From the NCBI RefSeq assembly GCF_000701365.1, contig NZ_JNIK01000005.1:141235-205234 (forward strand): DNA of 64,000 nt. The letters are read 5' to 3'. Numbering within the stretch: the first letter of the stretch is position 1; each line of letters starts with the position of its first letter. Below the pieces are notes generated by a model, which searched no databases, was not told the DNA's origin, and saw only the letters and a list, made by a program, of their open reading frames with translations. The position numbers were made by a program, and so were the translations under genes. The DNA comes from Blastococcus sp. URHD0036. GTDB taxonomy: Bacteria; Actinomycetota; Actinomycetes; Mycobacteriales; Geodermatophilaceae. Positions 24,224-35,983 of the stretch are shown here, in pieces.

Positions 24224-25443
24224 GCCTCCTCAGACCCCGAGGGCGGCGGCAACTCATCGCGGCGCCCGCGCAGGAAGACCGCCTCCCGCTCGTTCGCGAC
24301 CGACGCCAGGGCCGCGTCGTACGCCGCGGCCGCCTCGGCGGTGCGGCCGAGCCGGCGCAGCAGGTCGGCACGGACGGCGGGCAGCAGGTGCGACCGCAGC
24401 TCCACGCCTTCCAGCGCGGCCAGCCCGGCCGCGGGGCCGTCGACCTCCGCCACCGCGACCGCCCGGTTGAGCGCCACGACCGGCGTCGGGGCGAGCGCCA
24501 TGAGGTGGTCGTAGAGGACGACGACCTGGCGCCAGTCCGTGTCGGCCGCGGTCCGGGCGTCCGCGTGCACGGCCTGGATCGCCGCCTGCACCTGGTAGGG
24601 CCCGGGCGCGCCTCGGCGCAGGCAGCGGCGCACCAGGTCCTGCCCCTCGGCGATCAGCGCGCCGTCCCACAGCTCGCGATCCTGCACGGAAAGCGGCACC
24701 AGCTCGCCGTCCGGGGAGAGCCGCGCCGGCCGCCGTGACTCGGTCAGCAGCATCAGCGCCAGCAGGCCCAGGGCCTCGGGCTCGTCGGGCATCAGCTCGA
24801 CCATCGCCCGCCCCAGCCGGATGGCCTCGGCGCACAGGTCGGTGCGGACCAGCCGGTCACCGGCGCTGGCCGTGTGGCCCTCGGTGAACACCAGGTAGAC
24901 GACGGCGAGCACGCCGGCCAGCCGGTCGGGGAGGTCGGCCTCGGCCGGCACCCGGTAGGGGATCCGGGCGTCGCGGATCTTCGCCTTGGCCCGCACGAGC
25001 CGCTGGGCCATCGTCGGCTCGGGGACGAGGAACGCCGCGGCGATCTCGGGAGTGGTCAGCCCACCGACGAGACGCAGGGTCAGCGCGACCCGGGCGGCGG
25101 GCGCCAGCGCGGGGTGGCAGCAGGTGAAGAGCATGCGGAGCCGGTCGTCCCTCACGGCACCCTCCTCGGGCGGGGGGCCCGGCTCGGCGAGCAGGGCCGC
25201 CTGGGCGTGCCGGGCATCGCGGGTCGCCTCGCGGCGCTTCCGGTCGATCGCCCGGTTGCGGGCGGTGGTGACGATCCAGCCGGCCGGGCTGGGGGGCACC
25301 CCGTCGGCCGGCCACCGCTGCAGCGCGGTGACGAAGGCGTCCTGGACCGCCTCCTCGGCGGTGTCGATGTCGCCGAGGAGGCGGGTCAGGACGGCGACCG
25401 CGCGGCCGTACGCCTCGCGGAAGACGTCCTCGATCGAGGTCAT
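24220..25443 (-). CDS. ECF sigma factor, group ECF42
   Basis: 407 residues. Sigma-2 (residues ~10-75, [16 protein letters not shown] and [18 protein letters not shown]) and sigma-4 ([20 protein letters not shown] with [20 protein letters not shown]) are followed by a ~230-residue helical TPR-like extension, the hallmark of ECF42. These sigma factors work without an anti-sigma factor and pair with a DGPF/YciI protein, which lies directly upstream here. A matching promoter is seen at 25861-25888. Confidence 0.92.
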   Translation of the reverse strand: MTSIEDVFREAYGRAVAVLTRLLGDIDTAEEAVQDAFVTALQRWPADGVPPSPAGWIVTTARNRAIDRKRREATRDARHAQAALLAEPGPPPEEGAVRDDRLRMLFTCCHPALAPAARVALTLRLVGGLTTPEIAAAFLVPEPTMAQRLVRAKAKIRDARIPYRVPAEADLPDRLAGVLAVVYLVFTEGHTASAGDRLVRTDLCAEAIRLGRAMVELMPDEPEALGLLALMLLTESRRPARLSPDGELVPLSVQDRELWDGALIAEGQDLVRRCLRRGAPGPYQVQAAIQAVHADARTAADTDWRQVVVLYDHLMALAPTPVVALNRAVAVAEVDGPAAGLAALEGVELRSHLLPAVRADLLRRLGRTAEAAAAYDAALASVANEREAVFLRGRRDELPPPSGSEEA

Positions 25444-25456
25444 CGAGGAGCGGCCC

Positions 25457-25810
25457 TCACTCCCCGCCGTCGGCCACCGGCCGCACCTCGATGGGCAGCG
25501 TGCTGGCGCGGGCGATCTTCCGGGCCCAGAAGAGGGCGGCGTCGAGGTCGGCTGCGTCGATGAGGGTGAAGCCCCCGATGTGCTCCTTGGCCTCGACGAA
25601 CGGGCCGTCGGTGACGAGGACGTCGTCCCCCTGCGGCGTCAGGACCGTGGCGGACGAGGCCGGGTGCAGCCCGGCGGCGAACACCCAGACGCCGGCGGCG
25701 CGCATCTCCTCGTTGACCGCGGCGATGTCGCGCATGATCGGCTCGAGGAACTCCGGCGGCGGCGGGGCGTCGCCGTCGGGCTGGATGAGGTTGAGCAGGT
25801 ACTGGGCCAC
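25457..25810 (-). CDS. YciI/DGPF-domain protein, ECF42 partner
   Basis: 117 residues, ferredoxin-like YCII fold with the DGPF signature inside [20 protein letters not shown]. In other actinobacteria DGPF genes are the conserved neighbours and main targets of ECF42. GTG start after GGAGACCACC. It begins the run YciI-sigma-DUF1905-VOC-SnoaL. Confidence 0.9.
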   Translation of the reverse strand: MAQYLLNLIQPDGDAPPPPEFLEPIMRDIAAVNEEMRAAGVWVFAAGLHPASSATVLTPQGDDVLVTDGPFVEAKEHIGGFTLIDAADLDAALFWARKIARASTLPIEVRPVADGGE

Positions 25811-25860
25811 GGTGGTCTCCCCGGCGTCCGGCGGGCGGCTGGTCCGCCCGCTCACCCCCT

Positions 25861-25888
25861 GTACGAACGGCCTCAGCCGGATTCGACA
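25861..25888 (-). promoter_or_regulatory. Predicted ECF42-type promoter
   Basis: On the minus strand TGTCGA (25888-25883) is followed after 17 nt by CGTAC (25865-25861). The ECF42 consensus described for Streptomyces is TGTCGA at -35 and CGA/TC at -10. It stands about 50 nt before the DGPF gene and overlaps the end of the GNAT gene, implying self-activation of the module. Confidence 0.6.
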
Positions 25889-26526
25889 CCCGTCGCCGGG
25901 GGACGCACCAGCACCCACACCGGCAGCTCGTCGTCGGCGGTGTGCAGCGAGGCGGCCACGTCGAAGCCGGAGCCGCGCAGGAACCGGACCCCGGCCCAGG
26001 TGTAGACGGAGGTGGCGGCCGGCACGCCGTCGGCGTCGCAGCGGTCCAGCGCGGGGCCGAGGACCGCGCGGCCCAGGCCCTTGCGGCGTGCCGACGGGCG
26101 GGTGCCGAGGTGGTCCAGCCACCAGTGCGCTCCGGCCGGGCGGGCGGCGTCGACGATCTCCCGGGTACGGGCGACCCGGCCCGCGTGCGAGGCGGACAGC
26201 ACGGGCAGCTCGCGGTCCAGCGCCGCCCGCACGTCCGCGGGCATCGGCGTCGTCCCCGGGGCGCCCGGTGGGGGAGTCCAGGTGGCGACGGCGGTGACGT
26301 CCTCGGTCACCCAGGCCGTCCCGGTGGAGACCCCGCGGTGCCCGCCGGACAGCTCGTGCCAGCGGGTCAGCCGCTGGATCCGGCCGTCCTCGGGCAGCGC
26401 CCAGCGGGTCCAGCGGGAGTCGGCCAGGGCCACGGTCAGGGTGGCCGCGATCCGGGGGACGTCGCGCTGCTCGGCCGGCCGCACGGAGGGCGCACCCACC
26501 CGGACGACGGTGGGGACGTCGCTCAC
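25873..26526 (-). CDS. GNAT-family N-acetyltransferase
   Basis: 217 residues. An N-terminal VRPAEQRDVPRIAATLTVAL, a central LDHLGTRPSARRKGLGRAVL that is the acetyl-CoA loop (R/Q-x-x-G-x-G/A), and a C-terminal FLRGSGFDVAASLHTADDEL. Substrate unknown. The GTG giving MSDVPTVV was chosen because longer frames run into hairpin-rich sequence. It ends 62 bp before the DGPF start, with the ECF42 promoter overlapping its last codons. Confidence 0.83.
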   Translation of the reverse strand: MSDVPTVVRVGAPSVRPAEQRDVPRIAATLTVALADSRWTRWALPEDGRIQRLTRWHELSGGHRGVSTGTAWVTEDVTAVATWTPPPGAPGTTPMPADVRAALDRELPVLSASHAGRVARTREIVDAARPAGAHWWLDHLGTRPSARRKGLGRAVLGPALDRCDADGVPAATSVYTWAGVRFLRGSGFDVAASLHTADDELPVWVLVRPPATGVESG

Positions 26527-26560
26527 CCCGGCATCAGACCACGACGCCCCGACGGCGGCG

Positions 26561-26628
26561 CTTCTGCGGTATTCCTCGCCCTCTTGCGGCGCTGCAGCAC
26601 CGCAGGCGCACGAGGAACACCGCAAGAG
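26561..26628 (-). promoter_or_regulatory. Competing hairpin arms in the GNAT leader
   Basis: Read as minus-strand RNA, the segment CTCTTGCGGTGTTCCTCG (26628-26611) can pair either with CCGCAAGAG (26589-26581, 9 bp perfect) or with CGAGGAATACCGCAGAAG (26578-26561, 15 of 18). The two pairings exclude each other, the layout of an attenuator or structural switch. It lies 35-102 nt before the GNAT start. Confidence 0.4.
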
Positions 26629-26669
26629 CCGGAAGGGCCCCACTCCGGCGAAGAGTGAGGCCCTTCCGG
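26629..26669 (-). terminator. Hairpin terminator after the membrane-protein gene
   Basis: Arms CCGGAAGGGCC / GGCCCTTCCGG, one mismatch, then CACTC / GAGTG and a CGGCGAA loop: a 16-bp stem plus one mismatch, starting 11 nt after the stop at 26681 on the minus strand. Confidence 0.85.
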
Positions 26670-26680
26670 ACGTCGATGGC

Positions 26681-27328
26681 TCAGACGGTCGCGTCGAAGC
26701 CGGCGCGGTCGACCTTGCGGTGGTACCGGGTGCCGAGACGGCCACCCAGGATGGCGCCCAGCAGCGTGGCCACGAGGACGGCGGCCAGGGCGATGATCCC
26801 GCCGGTGGTGCCGGTGCCCTCGTCGATCGGGATGCGCGGGAGGTCCAGCCGCTCGAGCACGTTGTACTCGTTGCCGAAGACCAGTCCGGCGACGGCGAGC
26901 GCGGCGACGACCAGCAGCCCGATCAGCCAGACGGCCAGCCCCTGCCGGAACCCGTCGAACCGGGACATCCGCCCGGCCACGTAGCCGCCGGCGAGGTAGG
27001 CGAGGAAGAGGATGACGACGAGGGCGATGCCGCCGCCCAGGCCGATCGTGGTGGCCTCGTCCGTGGCCTCGTCGGCGCTGTTCACGCCCTGGGTGAGCCC
27101 GATCGCCACCCCCGCGGCCGCGACCAGCGCGATCAGGATGACGGCCAGGCCGTTGGCCGACAGCCAGCCGAAGAACGCCGCGCCCCACTTGATGCCGCCG
27201 AAGCGGGCGTGCTGGGCGTCGACGGCGTCCCGCGCGACGCCGCGGGTCACCCGTGCCCCGCCGGTGGGAGCGGTGGTGGTGCCGGTCGTGCCGGTCGCGC
27301 CGGCGTCCGGTGCGGTGCTGCTGCTCAT
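26681..27328 (-). CDS. Four-helix membrane protein, unknown function
   Basis: 215 residues. A Thr/Gly/Ala-rich disordered N-terminus (GATGTTGTTTAPTGG) precedes four membrane helices: about 52-75 (WLSANGLAVILIALVAAAGV), 97-118, 131-151 and 176-197 (GGIIALAAVLVATLLGAILG). It ends in a short basic tail (RLGTRYHRKVDRAGFDATV). It lies downstream of the PRC-barrel gene on the same strand (94-bp gap), so the two may answer the same stress signal. No named family recognised with confidence. Confidence 0.7.
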   Translation of the reverse strand: MSSSTAPDAGATGTTGTTTAPTGGARVTRGVARDAVDAQHARFGGIKWGAAFFGWLSANGLAVILIALVAAAGVAIGLTQGVNSADEATDEATTIGLGGGIALVVILFLAYLAGGYVAGRMSRFDGFRQGLAVWLIGLLVVAALAVAGLVFGNEYNVLERLDLPRIPIDEGTGTTGGIIALAAVLVATLLGAILGGRLGTRYHRKVDRAGFDATV

Positions 27329-27421
27329 GGTGCCTCCGCTGGTGGGGCGGTCAGGGGACGGGGGAGTGCCCGGGAGCCGGCCGCGGGATGCGCGGCCGGC
27401 TCCAGGGTCACCCGTTCGGGA

Positions 27422-28249
27422 TCAGCGGCGACGGGTGGTCTCGTCGGCGTCGAGCTCGATCTGCTCCTTGCGCACCGTCTCGCTGACCGTCTCCTGGTCG
27501 GCGACGGTGTCGACGTCCAGCCGGACACGCTCGACCGGCACGGCCTCCTTGGCGACGACGGGGCGCTCGGCGTGCAGCGTGACCTCGTGCTCCTCCTCGG
27601 AGATCGCCGGGCCGTCGAGCGCGTTGCCGACGTTGGCGTCGGTGATGGGCTCCCGCTCGACGCGGATCTCCTCGTGCGAGACCGGCACGGTCTCGGTGAC
27701 GTTCTCGCTCACCACGTACTTCCGCAGCCGCGCGACGCCGGTCTCCACCCGCTGGGTGCCGACCTCGAGCCGCTCCTCCGACCGCGTCATCGCGTCGTCG
27801 GTGGTCGGGCCGGAGGTGTCGTGGCCGACGGTGCCGCGCGTCGTGTCGGTGATCGCCCCGCCGGTGGTCGAGTAGCCGGTCGTGTCGTCGGTGAGCTCGG
27901 GGCCGCGCGCGGTGCCGACCGCGGCGGCGATCTCCTGGGTGCCACCGATGCCGTAGTGGCGGTACAGGTCGGCCTCGTCCTCGGGGGAGAGGTGGCCCTC
28001 GACGTCGTGGTGCGGCGAGTTGCTGACCTGGTCCTTGCCGTACGGCAGACGCAGCTCGCCGCCGGAGAGCTCGGCCTCGGCCAGCGGCACGAAGGCCTCC
28101 TTGGTGCCGAACAGGCCGGTCTTGACCGTCGCCCACTCGGGGCGGCCGGTCGAGTCGTCGAGGTAGACCTCGCCGACGGTGCCGAGCTTGCCCTGGGGGC
28201 CGACGGCGGTGCTGCCGATGACGGTGCTGATCTGCTGCTCGCTGATCAC
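27422..28249 (-). CDS. PRC-barrel and DUF2382 (YsnF/AvaK) stress protein
   Basis: 275 residues. Residues ~5-85 form a PRC-barrel (GSTAVGPQGKLGTVGEVYLD ... GTKEAFVPLAEAEL). Residues ~155-275 are DUF2382: RSEERLEVGTQRVETGVARL, RKYVVSENVTETVPVSHEEI, VRLDVDTVADQETVSETVRK. Such proteins are induced by general stress in actinobacteria and cyanobacteria. GTG start with a good CGAGGAGAACCC ribosome-binding site. A TetR-type palindrome lies 92-106 bp upstream. Confidence 0.9.
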   Translation of the reverse strand: MISEQQISTVIGSTAVGPQGKLGTVGEVYLDDSTGRPEWATVKTGLFGTKEAFVPLAEAELSGGELRLPYGKDQVSNSPHHDVEGHLSPEDEADLYRHYGIGGTQEIAAAVGTARGPELTDDTTGYSTTGGAITDTTRGTVGHDTSGPTTDDAMTRSEERLEVGTQRVETGVARLRKYVVSENVTETVPVSHEEIRVEREPITDANVGNALDGPAISEEEHEVTLHAERPVVAKEAVPVERVRLDVDTVADQETVSETVRKEQIELDADETTRRR

Positions 28250-28340
28250 GGGTTCTCCTCGGGAGGGTCGACTGAGAGGTGTCGGCAGGCCCCCGGGCCG
28301 GGTACACCGGGCGGGCCGCCACAGCAGTCCTGCCCGTGCC

Positions 28341-28355
28341 GTTTACGACGTAAAC
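28341..28355. promoter_or_regulatory. Candidate TetR operator
   Basis: GTTTACG-A-CGTAAAC is a perfect 7-1-7 inverted repeat and AT-rich against its surroundings. It lies between the stop of the TetR gene and the PRC-barrel gene, so the regulator could control the stress genes downstream of it. Confidence 0.6.
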
Positions 28356-28358
28356 GTC

Positions 28359-29180
28359 CTAGTCGGGACGATCGGTGAAGCTCTCCGGATTGCGGGGGTT
28401 GCGCCCCTCACGCCGCACGACCTCGAGGCGTCCGAGCAGGTTCTCCAGCGCCTCTTCGAACTCCGCGGCCGACTCGTCCACGGACAGCAGCCCTTGGAGC
28501 CGGACCACGGTCGGGTACTCGCTCAGGTCCGGCGCGAACTCCGGGGGCTGGGCACCGGCGTCCTCGGCGTTCACCGCCACGCCCTTCTGCGAGACCTCCA
28601 GCAGCAGGTGGCCGAGCAGGAAGCTGCTGTAGGCGCGGTAGGCGGCGACGGCGGAGGCCTCGGAGAAGCCGCAGCTGGTCAGCGCGACGAGGAAGGACTC
28701 CACCCAGCGGAGGCTGCGCAGCGGCGGGCGCACCCAGGGAGCGGCCGGCGGGCGCGTCGCCACCAGCGGGAACACCTCGGGGTGGGCCAGGGCGATGCGC
28801 CGCACGCCGTGGGCCAGGCGCTGCAGGTAGTCCTGCCAGCCGTGCGCCGCCTCCAGGTGGACGTCGGGATCGCCGTAGAGCTCGTCGATGACGCTCTCCA
28901 CGACGCCGTCGAGCAACTGCTCGCGCCCGGGGATGTAGCGGTAGAGGGCCATCGCCTCCACCCCCAGGTGGGCACCCAGCCGGCGCATGGTCAGGGCGCT
29001 GAGCCCCTGGGCGTCGATGTACTCGATCGCGGCGCCGAGGATCCGCCGGCGGTCCAGCGGGGCGCGCCCCGTGTCCGGGGGCCCGGCCGGGATCACGGCG
29101 GCCGCGCCGCCGCGGCCCTCGGGGGAGTCGGGGTCCACGCCCTCGGGATCCAGGCCCTCGGGATCCACGGGTGTCGGCAC
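28359..29180 (-). CDS. TetR/AcrR-family transcriptional regulator
   Basis: 273 residues, longer than the usual ~200 because of an N-terminal tail with repeated DPEG units. HTH at ~45-90 (RRRILGAAIEYIDAQGLSAL, then LGAHLGVEAMALYRYIPG). The C-terminal part (HPEVFPLVATRPPAAP ... LLGHLLLEVSQKGVA) fits the TetR_C_1 ligand domain. GTG start. It diverges from nasA with about 150 bp between starts, but the best palindrome is downstream, before the PRC-barrel gene. Ligand unknown. Confidence 0.87.
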   Translation of the reverse strand: MPTPVDPEGLDPEGVDPDSPEGRGGAAAVIPAGPPDTGRAPLDRRRILGAAIEYIDAQGLSALTMRRLGAHLGVEAMALYRYIPGREQLLDGVVESVIDELYGDPDVHLEAAHGWQDYLQRLAHGVRRIALAHPEVFPLVATRPPAAPWVRPPLRSLRWVESFLVALTSCGFSEASAVAAYRAYSSFLLGHLLLEVSQKGVAVNAEDAGAQPPEFAPDLSEYPTVVRLQGLLSVDESAAEFEEALENLLGRLEVVRREGRNPRNPESFTDRPD

Positions 29181-29259
29181 GGCACCTCCTGGTCCCCTCT
29201 GGCGGATGTTCTGCCTGCATCCTGCCCGTAGCGGTCCGCACCAGCCCCGGTGCCCCGGT

Positions 29260-29275
29260 GTGAGGCCGACGGAAC
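29260..29275 (+). promoter_or_regulatory. GlnR-like site upstream of nasA
   Basis: GTGAGGCCGACGGAAC fits the GlnR half-site pair gTnAC-n6-GaAAC in spacing (GTGAG-n6-GGAAC). A further TTGAC lies 6 nt on. The same 16-mer, with three differences, precedes narK at 37497. It stands 57-72 bp before the nasA GTG. Nothing else is evident between 29181 and 29331. Confidence 0.5.
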
Positions 29276-29331
29276 GCATCGTTGACGCCGAGGCCGCCAC
29301 CGGGAAACGACGGGCACCGACTCTCGTTCCC

Positions 29332-31943
<2,612 letters not shown>

Positions 31944-31944
<1 letters not shown>

Positions 31945-34475
31945 TGACTGCCGTCCTGGGAGGACGTCCGGAGGGCCTGACCTCGCTGTCGCTGGGGGAC
32001 GACGAGTTCGACACCCGCTCCCGGCTGGTCGTCGTCGGCAACGGCATGGCCGGCGCCCGCTTCGTGGAGGAGGTGCTCGAGCGCGGCGGCGGCGAGCAGT
32101 TCCGCATCACCGTCTTCGGCGACGAGCCGCACGGCAACTACAACCGGATCATGCTCTCGCCGGTGCTGGCGGGGGAGTCGCACGAGGACGAGATCGTGCT
32201 CAACAGCCACGACTGGTACGCCGACAACGGCGTCGACCTGCGGGCCGGTGTCCGGGTGGCGCGGGCCGACACCGCCGCCAAGGTCGTGCACGGCGACGAC
32301 GGCAGCACCACCCCCTACGACCACCTGGTGCTGGCCACCGGCAGCTACTCGTTCATCCCGCCGATGTCCGGCGTCCGCACCGCCGACGGTGCCCTGCTGG
32401 CCGGCGTCTACGGGTTCCGCACGATCGACGAGACCCGGGCGATGCTCGAGGCGACCCAGCGGTGCCGGCGCGCCGTGGTCATGGGTGGCGGCCTGCTCGG
32501 CCTCGAGGCGGCCCGCGCGCTGCAGGGGCACGGCCTGCAGGTGGAGCTCGTGCACGCGATGCCGTGGCTGATGAACGCCCAGCTCGACGCCGAGGCCGGC
32601 GCCATCCTGAAGAAGAGCGTCGAGTCCCTCGGCATCACCGTGCACCTGGACGCGATGGCCGGCGAGGTCCTCGGCACCGAGCACGTCGAGGGCGTGCTGC
32701 TCAAGGACGGCCGGCGGCTGGACTGCGACCTGCTCGTCGTCGCCGCCGGCGTCCGGCCGCACACCGATGTCGCCGTCCGGTCGGGCCTGGAGGTCGAGCG
32801 GGCGATCGTCGTCGACGACCAGTTGCGCACCGAGGACCCCGACGTCTACGCGATCGGCGAGTGCGCCCAGCACCGCGGCTCGGTCTACGGGCTGGTCGCC
32901 CCGGCGTGGGAGCACGCGAAGGTCCTGGCCGACGTCCTCACCGGCACCGACCCCGACGCCGAGTACACCGGCAGCCGGACGGCCACCAAGCTCAAGGTGG
33001 CCGGCGTCGACGTCGCCACCATGGGCATCAACGTCCCCGAGCGGGACGACGACGAGTTCCTCGTGATCTCCGAGCCCAGGCGCGGGGTGCACCTGTCGGT
33101 GGTCATCCGCGACGACAAGCTCGTCGGCGCCACCCTGCTCGGCGACACCCGCAAGGTCGCCTTCCTGACCCAGGCCTTCGACCGCGGGACGGCGCTGCCC
33201 GAGGAGCGGATCCGGCTGCTCGTCGACCTCTCCGACGGTGCCGAGGAGGTGGGCGTCGCCGAGATGCCGGCCGACAGCCAGGTGTGCAACTGCAACGGCG
33301 TCACCAAGGGCGCGATCTGCGGCGCGGTGGCCGACGGTTGCGGCAGCGTCGGCGCCGTCATGGACCGCACCCGCGCCGGCAAGGGCTGCGGCTCCTGCAA
33401 GTCGCTGGTGAAGCAGATCGTCGAGTGGGCCGCCGACGGCGACGTGACGGAGGACCCGTCGGCGTCCTGGTACGTCCCGGGGATCCCCCTGGCCAAGCCC
33501 GAGCTGATGGCCGCCATCCGCGAGCAGGACCTGCGGTCGGTCTCCCAGGTCTTCGCCGCTCTCGCCCCCGCCGGCAAGGAGGACGCGAAGTCGAAGATGG
33601 GCCTGACCTCGCTGCTGAAGATGGTCTGGGGCGTGGACTTCGTCCCGGAGAAGGACGGCGAGTTCATCAACGACCGCGTGCACGCCAACATCCAGCGCGA
33701 CGGCACCTTCTCCGTCGTCCCGCAGATGAAGGGCGGGGTGACCACGCCGGCGCAGCTGCGGAAGATCGCCGACGTCGCCGAGAAGTACGAGGTGCCGATG
33801 GTCAAGGTGACCGGCGGCCAGCGGATCGACCTGCTCGGCGTCCGCAAGGAGGACCTGCCGGCCATGTGGGCCGACCTCGGGATGCCGTCGGGGTACGCGT
33901 ACGGCAAGAGCATGCGGACGGTGAAGACCTGCGTCGGCAGCGACTTCTGCCGCTTCGGCCTCGGCGACTCCACCCAGCTCGGCATCGACCTGGAGACCCG
34001 CTTCCAGGGCATCGAGAGCCCGGCGAAGATGAAGATGGCCGTCGTCGGCTGCCCGCGGAACTGCGCCGAGGCCTACGTCAAGGACGTCGGCGTGGTCGCG
34101 GTCGGCAACGGCAAGTGGGAGGTCTACGTCGGGGGAGCGGCCGGTGCGTCGGTGCGCAAGGGCGACCTGCTGGCCACCGTCGACTCGACGGAGGAGGTCA
34201 TGCAGCTGACCGGCCGGTTCATGCAGTACTACCGCGAGAACGCCAACTGGCTGGAGCGCACCTACGACTTCGTGCCCCGCATCGGGCTGGAGAAGATCAA
34301 GCAGGTGCTGCTCGAGGACAGCGAGGGCCTCTGCGCCGACCTCGACGCCGGCATCCAGCGCTCGATCGACGCCTACCGCGACCCGTGGGGCCAGGACCTC
34401 GCCGAGCCCGCGACGCCCGGCCAGTTCCGGCCCTCCCTGCCCCTGATCGAGCTGCCGAAGGTGCCCGTCCGATGA
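31944..34475 (+). CDS. nirB: NADH-dependent nitrite reductase, large subunit
   Basis: 843 residues. It reduces nitrite to ammonium. FAD/NADH domains at residues 25-320 (LVVVGNGMAGARFVEEVLER; VMGGGLLGLEAARALQGHG), a BFD-like [2Fe-2S] domain from Cys448 (CNCNGVTKGAICGAV ... GKGCGSCKSLV), then the siroheme domain with C663/C669 (CVGSDFC) and C703/C707 (GCPRNCAEAYV) holding the coupled 4Fe-4S cluster. All ligands are present. It overlaps nasA and nirD by 1 and 4 nt, so this is a tight nitrate assimilation operon. Confidence 0.96.
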
Positions 34476-34879
34476 GCCTCACCCACACCGAGGTCGCCGA
34501 GCCGACCACCGCCGGCACCGAGATCGGCAGTCCGGCCACCGAGGTCGCCGTCCCCGGTCGGGCGCCGGCACCGCACGGCCGGGCGTACACCGTCGGCCGG
34601 ACCGAGGACGTGCCGCCGGGGGAGGGGCGCGCCTTCGTCGCCGGGGACACCCAGGTCGCGGTGTTCCGGCTGCGCGACGGCTCGCTGCACGCCACCCAGG
34701 CGTCCTGCCCGCACGCCGGGGGTCCGCTCGCCGACGGGCAGACCGACGCCGACGTGCTGGTCTGCCCGCTGCACCTCTACGCCTACCGCTGGGTGGACGG
34801 CGTCGCGACCAGCGGCGCCATGGCCGTGCAGGTGTACCCGGTGCGCGAGGTCGACGGGATGCTCGTCGTCGACGTCTGA
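34472..34879 (+). CDS. nirD: Nitrite reductase small subunit (Rieske-type)
   Basis: 135 residues. The first ~35 are an Ala/Thr/Pro-rich extension, then a Rieske [2Fe-2S] fold with C79-x-H81 (CPHAGGPL) and C98-x2-H101 (CPLHLYAY). It is the electron-transfer partner of NirB. ATGA overlap with nirB. The classical NirD of enterobacteria lacks the cluster ligands; here they are all present. Confidence 0.93.
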   Translation: MSLTHTEVAEPTTAGTEIGSPATEVAVPGRAPAPHGRAYTVGRTEDVPPGEGRAFVAGDTQVAVFRLRDGSLHATQASCPHAGGPLADGQTDADVLVCPLHLYAYRWVDGVATSGAMAVQVYPVREVDGMLVVDV

Positions 34880-34911
34880 GGGTCGAGGTCACGAAACGAG
34901 CACGTGGTTTG

Positions 34912-34947
34912 GTGAGGCTTGCCTAACTAGCCTCACCCGGCTAGAAC
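34912..34947 (+). promoter_or_regulatory. DtxR/IdeR-type iron box and promoter
   Basis: GTGAGGC-n11-GCCTCAC is a perfect 7-bp inverted repeat (34912-34936). Its left part TGAGGCTTGCCTAAC matches 12 of 19 positions of the IdeR box. A promoter TTGCCT-17-TAGAAC (34919-34924, 34942-34947) has its -35 inside the box and a predicted start 1-2 nt before the ATG at 34956. Iron-loaded repressor would shut it. Confidence 0.7.
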
Positions 34948-34955
34948 TGTGCCTC

Positions 34956-35969
34956 ATGTCGATCATGAACCGCACGCGGGGCGCCGTCCTCGCGGGCCTG
35001 TCGCTCTCCCTGGTCCTGTCCGGTTGTGGCTCGGACGACGACGGCGACGGCGACTCCGGCGGAGCCTCCTCGTCGGGGAGCTCGTCGGCGTTCCCCGTGA
35101 CCATCGAGCACGCCTACGGGGAGACCGAGATCCCGGAGGAGCCGCAGCGGGTCGTGTCCCTGGGCTACACCGAGCAGGACGCGATCCTGGCCTTCGGCGT
35201 GGTGCCCGTCGGCGTCCGCTACGCCTTCGGTCCCGAGGACGACGTCTTCTTCCCGTGGGCGGACGAGGCGGCCGGCGACGCCGAGCCGGAGATCCTCGAC
35301 CGCACCGAGGTCAGCGCCGAGCAGATCGCCGCGCTGGAGCCCGATCTGATCATGGCCGTGACGGCGGGCCTGACCGAGGACGAGTACGAGACCCTCAGCG
35401 GCATCGCGCCGGTCGTCGTGCAGCCCGCCGAGTTCCCCGCCTTCGGCACGCCCTGGCAGGACCAGACGCTCATCACCGGCCGGGCCCTCGGCCAGGAGGA
35501 GCGCGCCGAGGAGCTCGTCGCCGAGGTCGAGGCCCAGTTCGAGGAGGTGCGCGCCGCCCACCCGGAGCTGGAGGGCAAGACGCTGACCCTCTCGGGCCCG
35601 GCCTACGAGGGCGAGTACCCGTTCCACGCCTCGAGCGACACCCGCACCCAGTTCTTCCTGGACTTCGGCATGGTCAACGCGCCCGGCCTGGACGACATCG
35701 CCGGTGACGAGTTCTACGGCACCGTCAGCCAGGAGCAGGCCGGCCTGCTCGACGCCGACGTGCTGTTCTGGCAGTCCGGCTCGGACGCCGAGCGTGCCGA
35801 GATCGAGGGGGACCCGATCCTCGGCTCGATCCCCGCGGTCGCCGAGGAGCGTGACCTGTTCATCGAGGGCTCGGACTACGACGCGCTGCAGTTCTCCAGC
35901 GTGCTGAGCCTGCCGTACCTGCTCGAGAGCTTCGTCCCGAAGATCTCCGAGGTCGTGTCGGGCGCCTGA
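34956..35969 (+). CDS. Lipoprotein periplasmic-binding protein, iron-siderophore type
   Basis: 337 residues, FecB/FhuD class III binding protein. Lipobox LVLSGC at residues ~20-25, Ser/Gly/Asp linker, then TIEHAYGETEIPEEPQRVVS and VSLGYTEQDAILAFGVVPVG, as in ferric-siderophore binding proteins. It would deliver siderophore-iron to an ABC permease; no permease is nearby, so the partner is encoded elsewhere. The iron box just upstream supports the role. A second ATG 9 nt downstream is an alternative start. It separates the nir genes from narK. Confidence 0.9.
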   Translation: MSIMNRTRGAVLAGLSLSLVLSGCGSDDDGDGDSGGASSSGSSSAFPVTIEHAYGETEIPEEPQRVVSLGYTEQDAILAFGVVPVGVRYAFGPEDDVFFPWADEAAGDAEPEILDRTEVSAEQIAALEPDLIMAVTAGLTEDEYETLSGIAPVVVQPAEFPAFGTPWQDQTLITGRALGQEERAEELVAEVEAQFEEVRAAHPELEGKTLTLSGPAYEGEYPFHASSDTRTQFFLDFGMVNAPGLDDIAGDEFYGTVSQEQAGLLDADVLFWQSGSDAERAEIEGDPILGSIPAVAEERDLFIEGSDYDALQFSSVLSLPYLLESFVPKISEVVSGA

Positions 35970-35983
35970 GGCCCGCACGCCCG

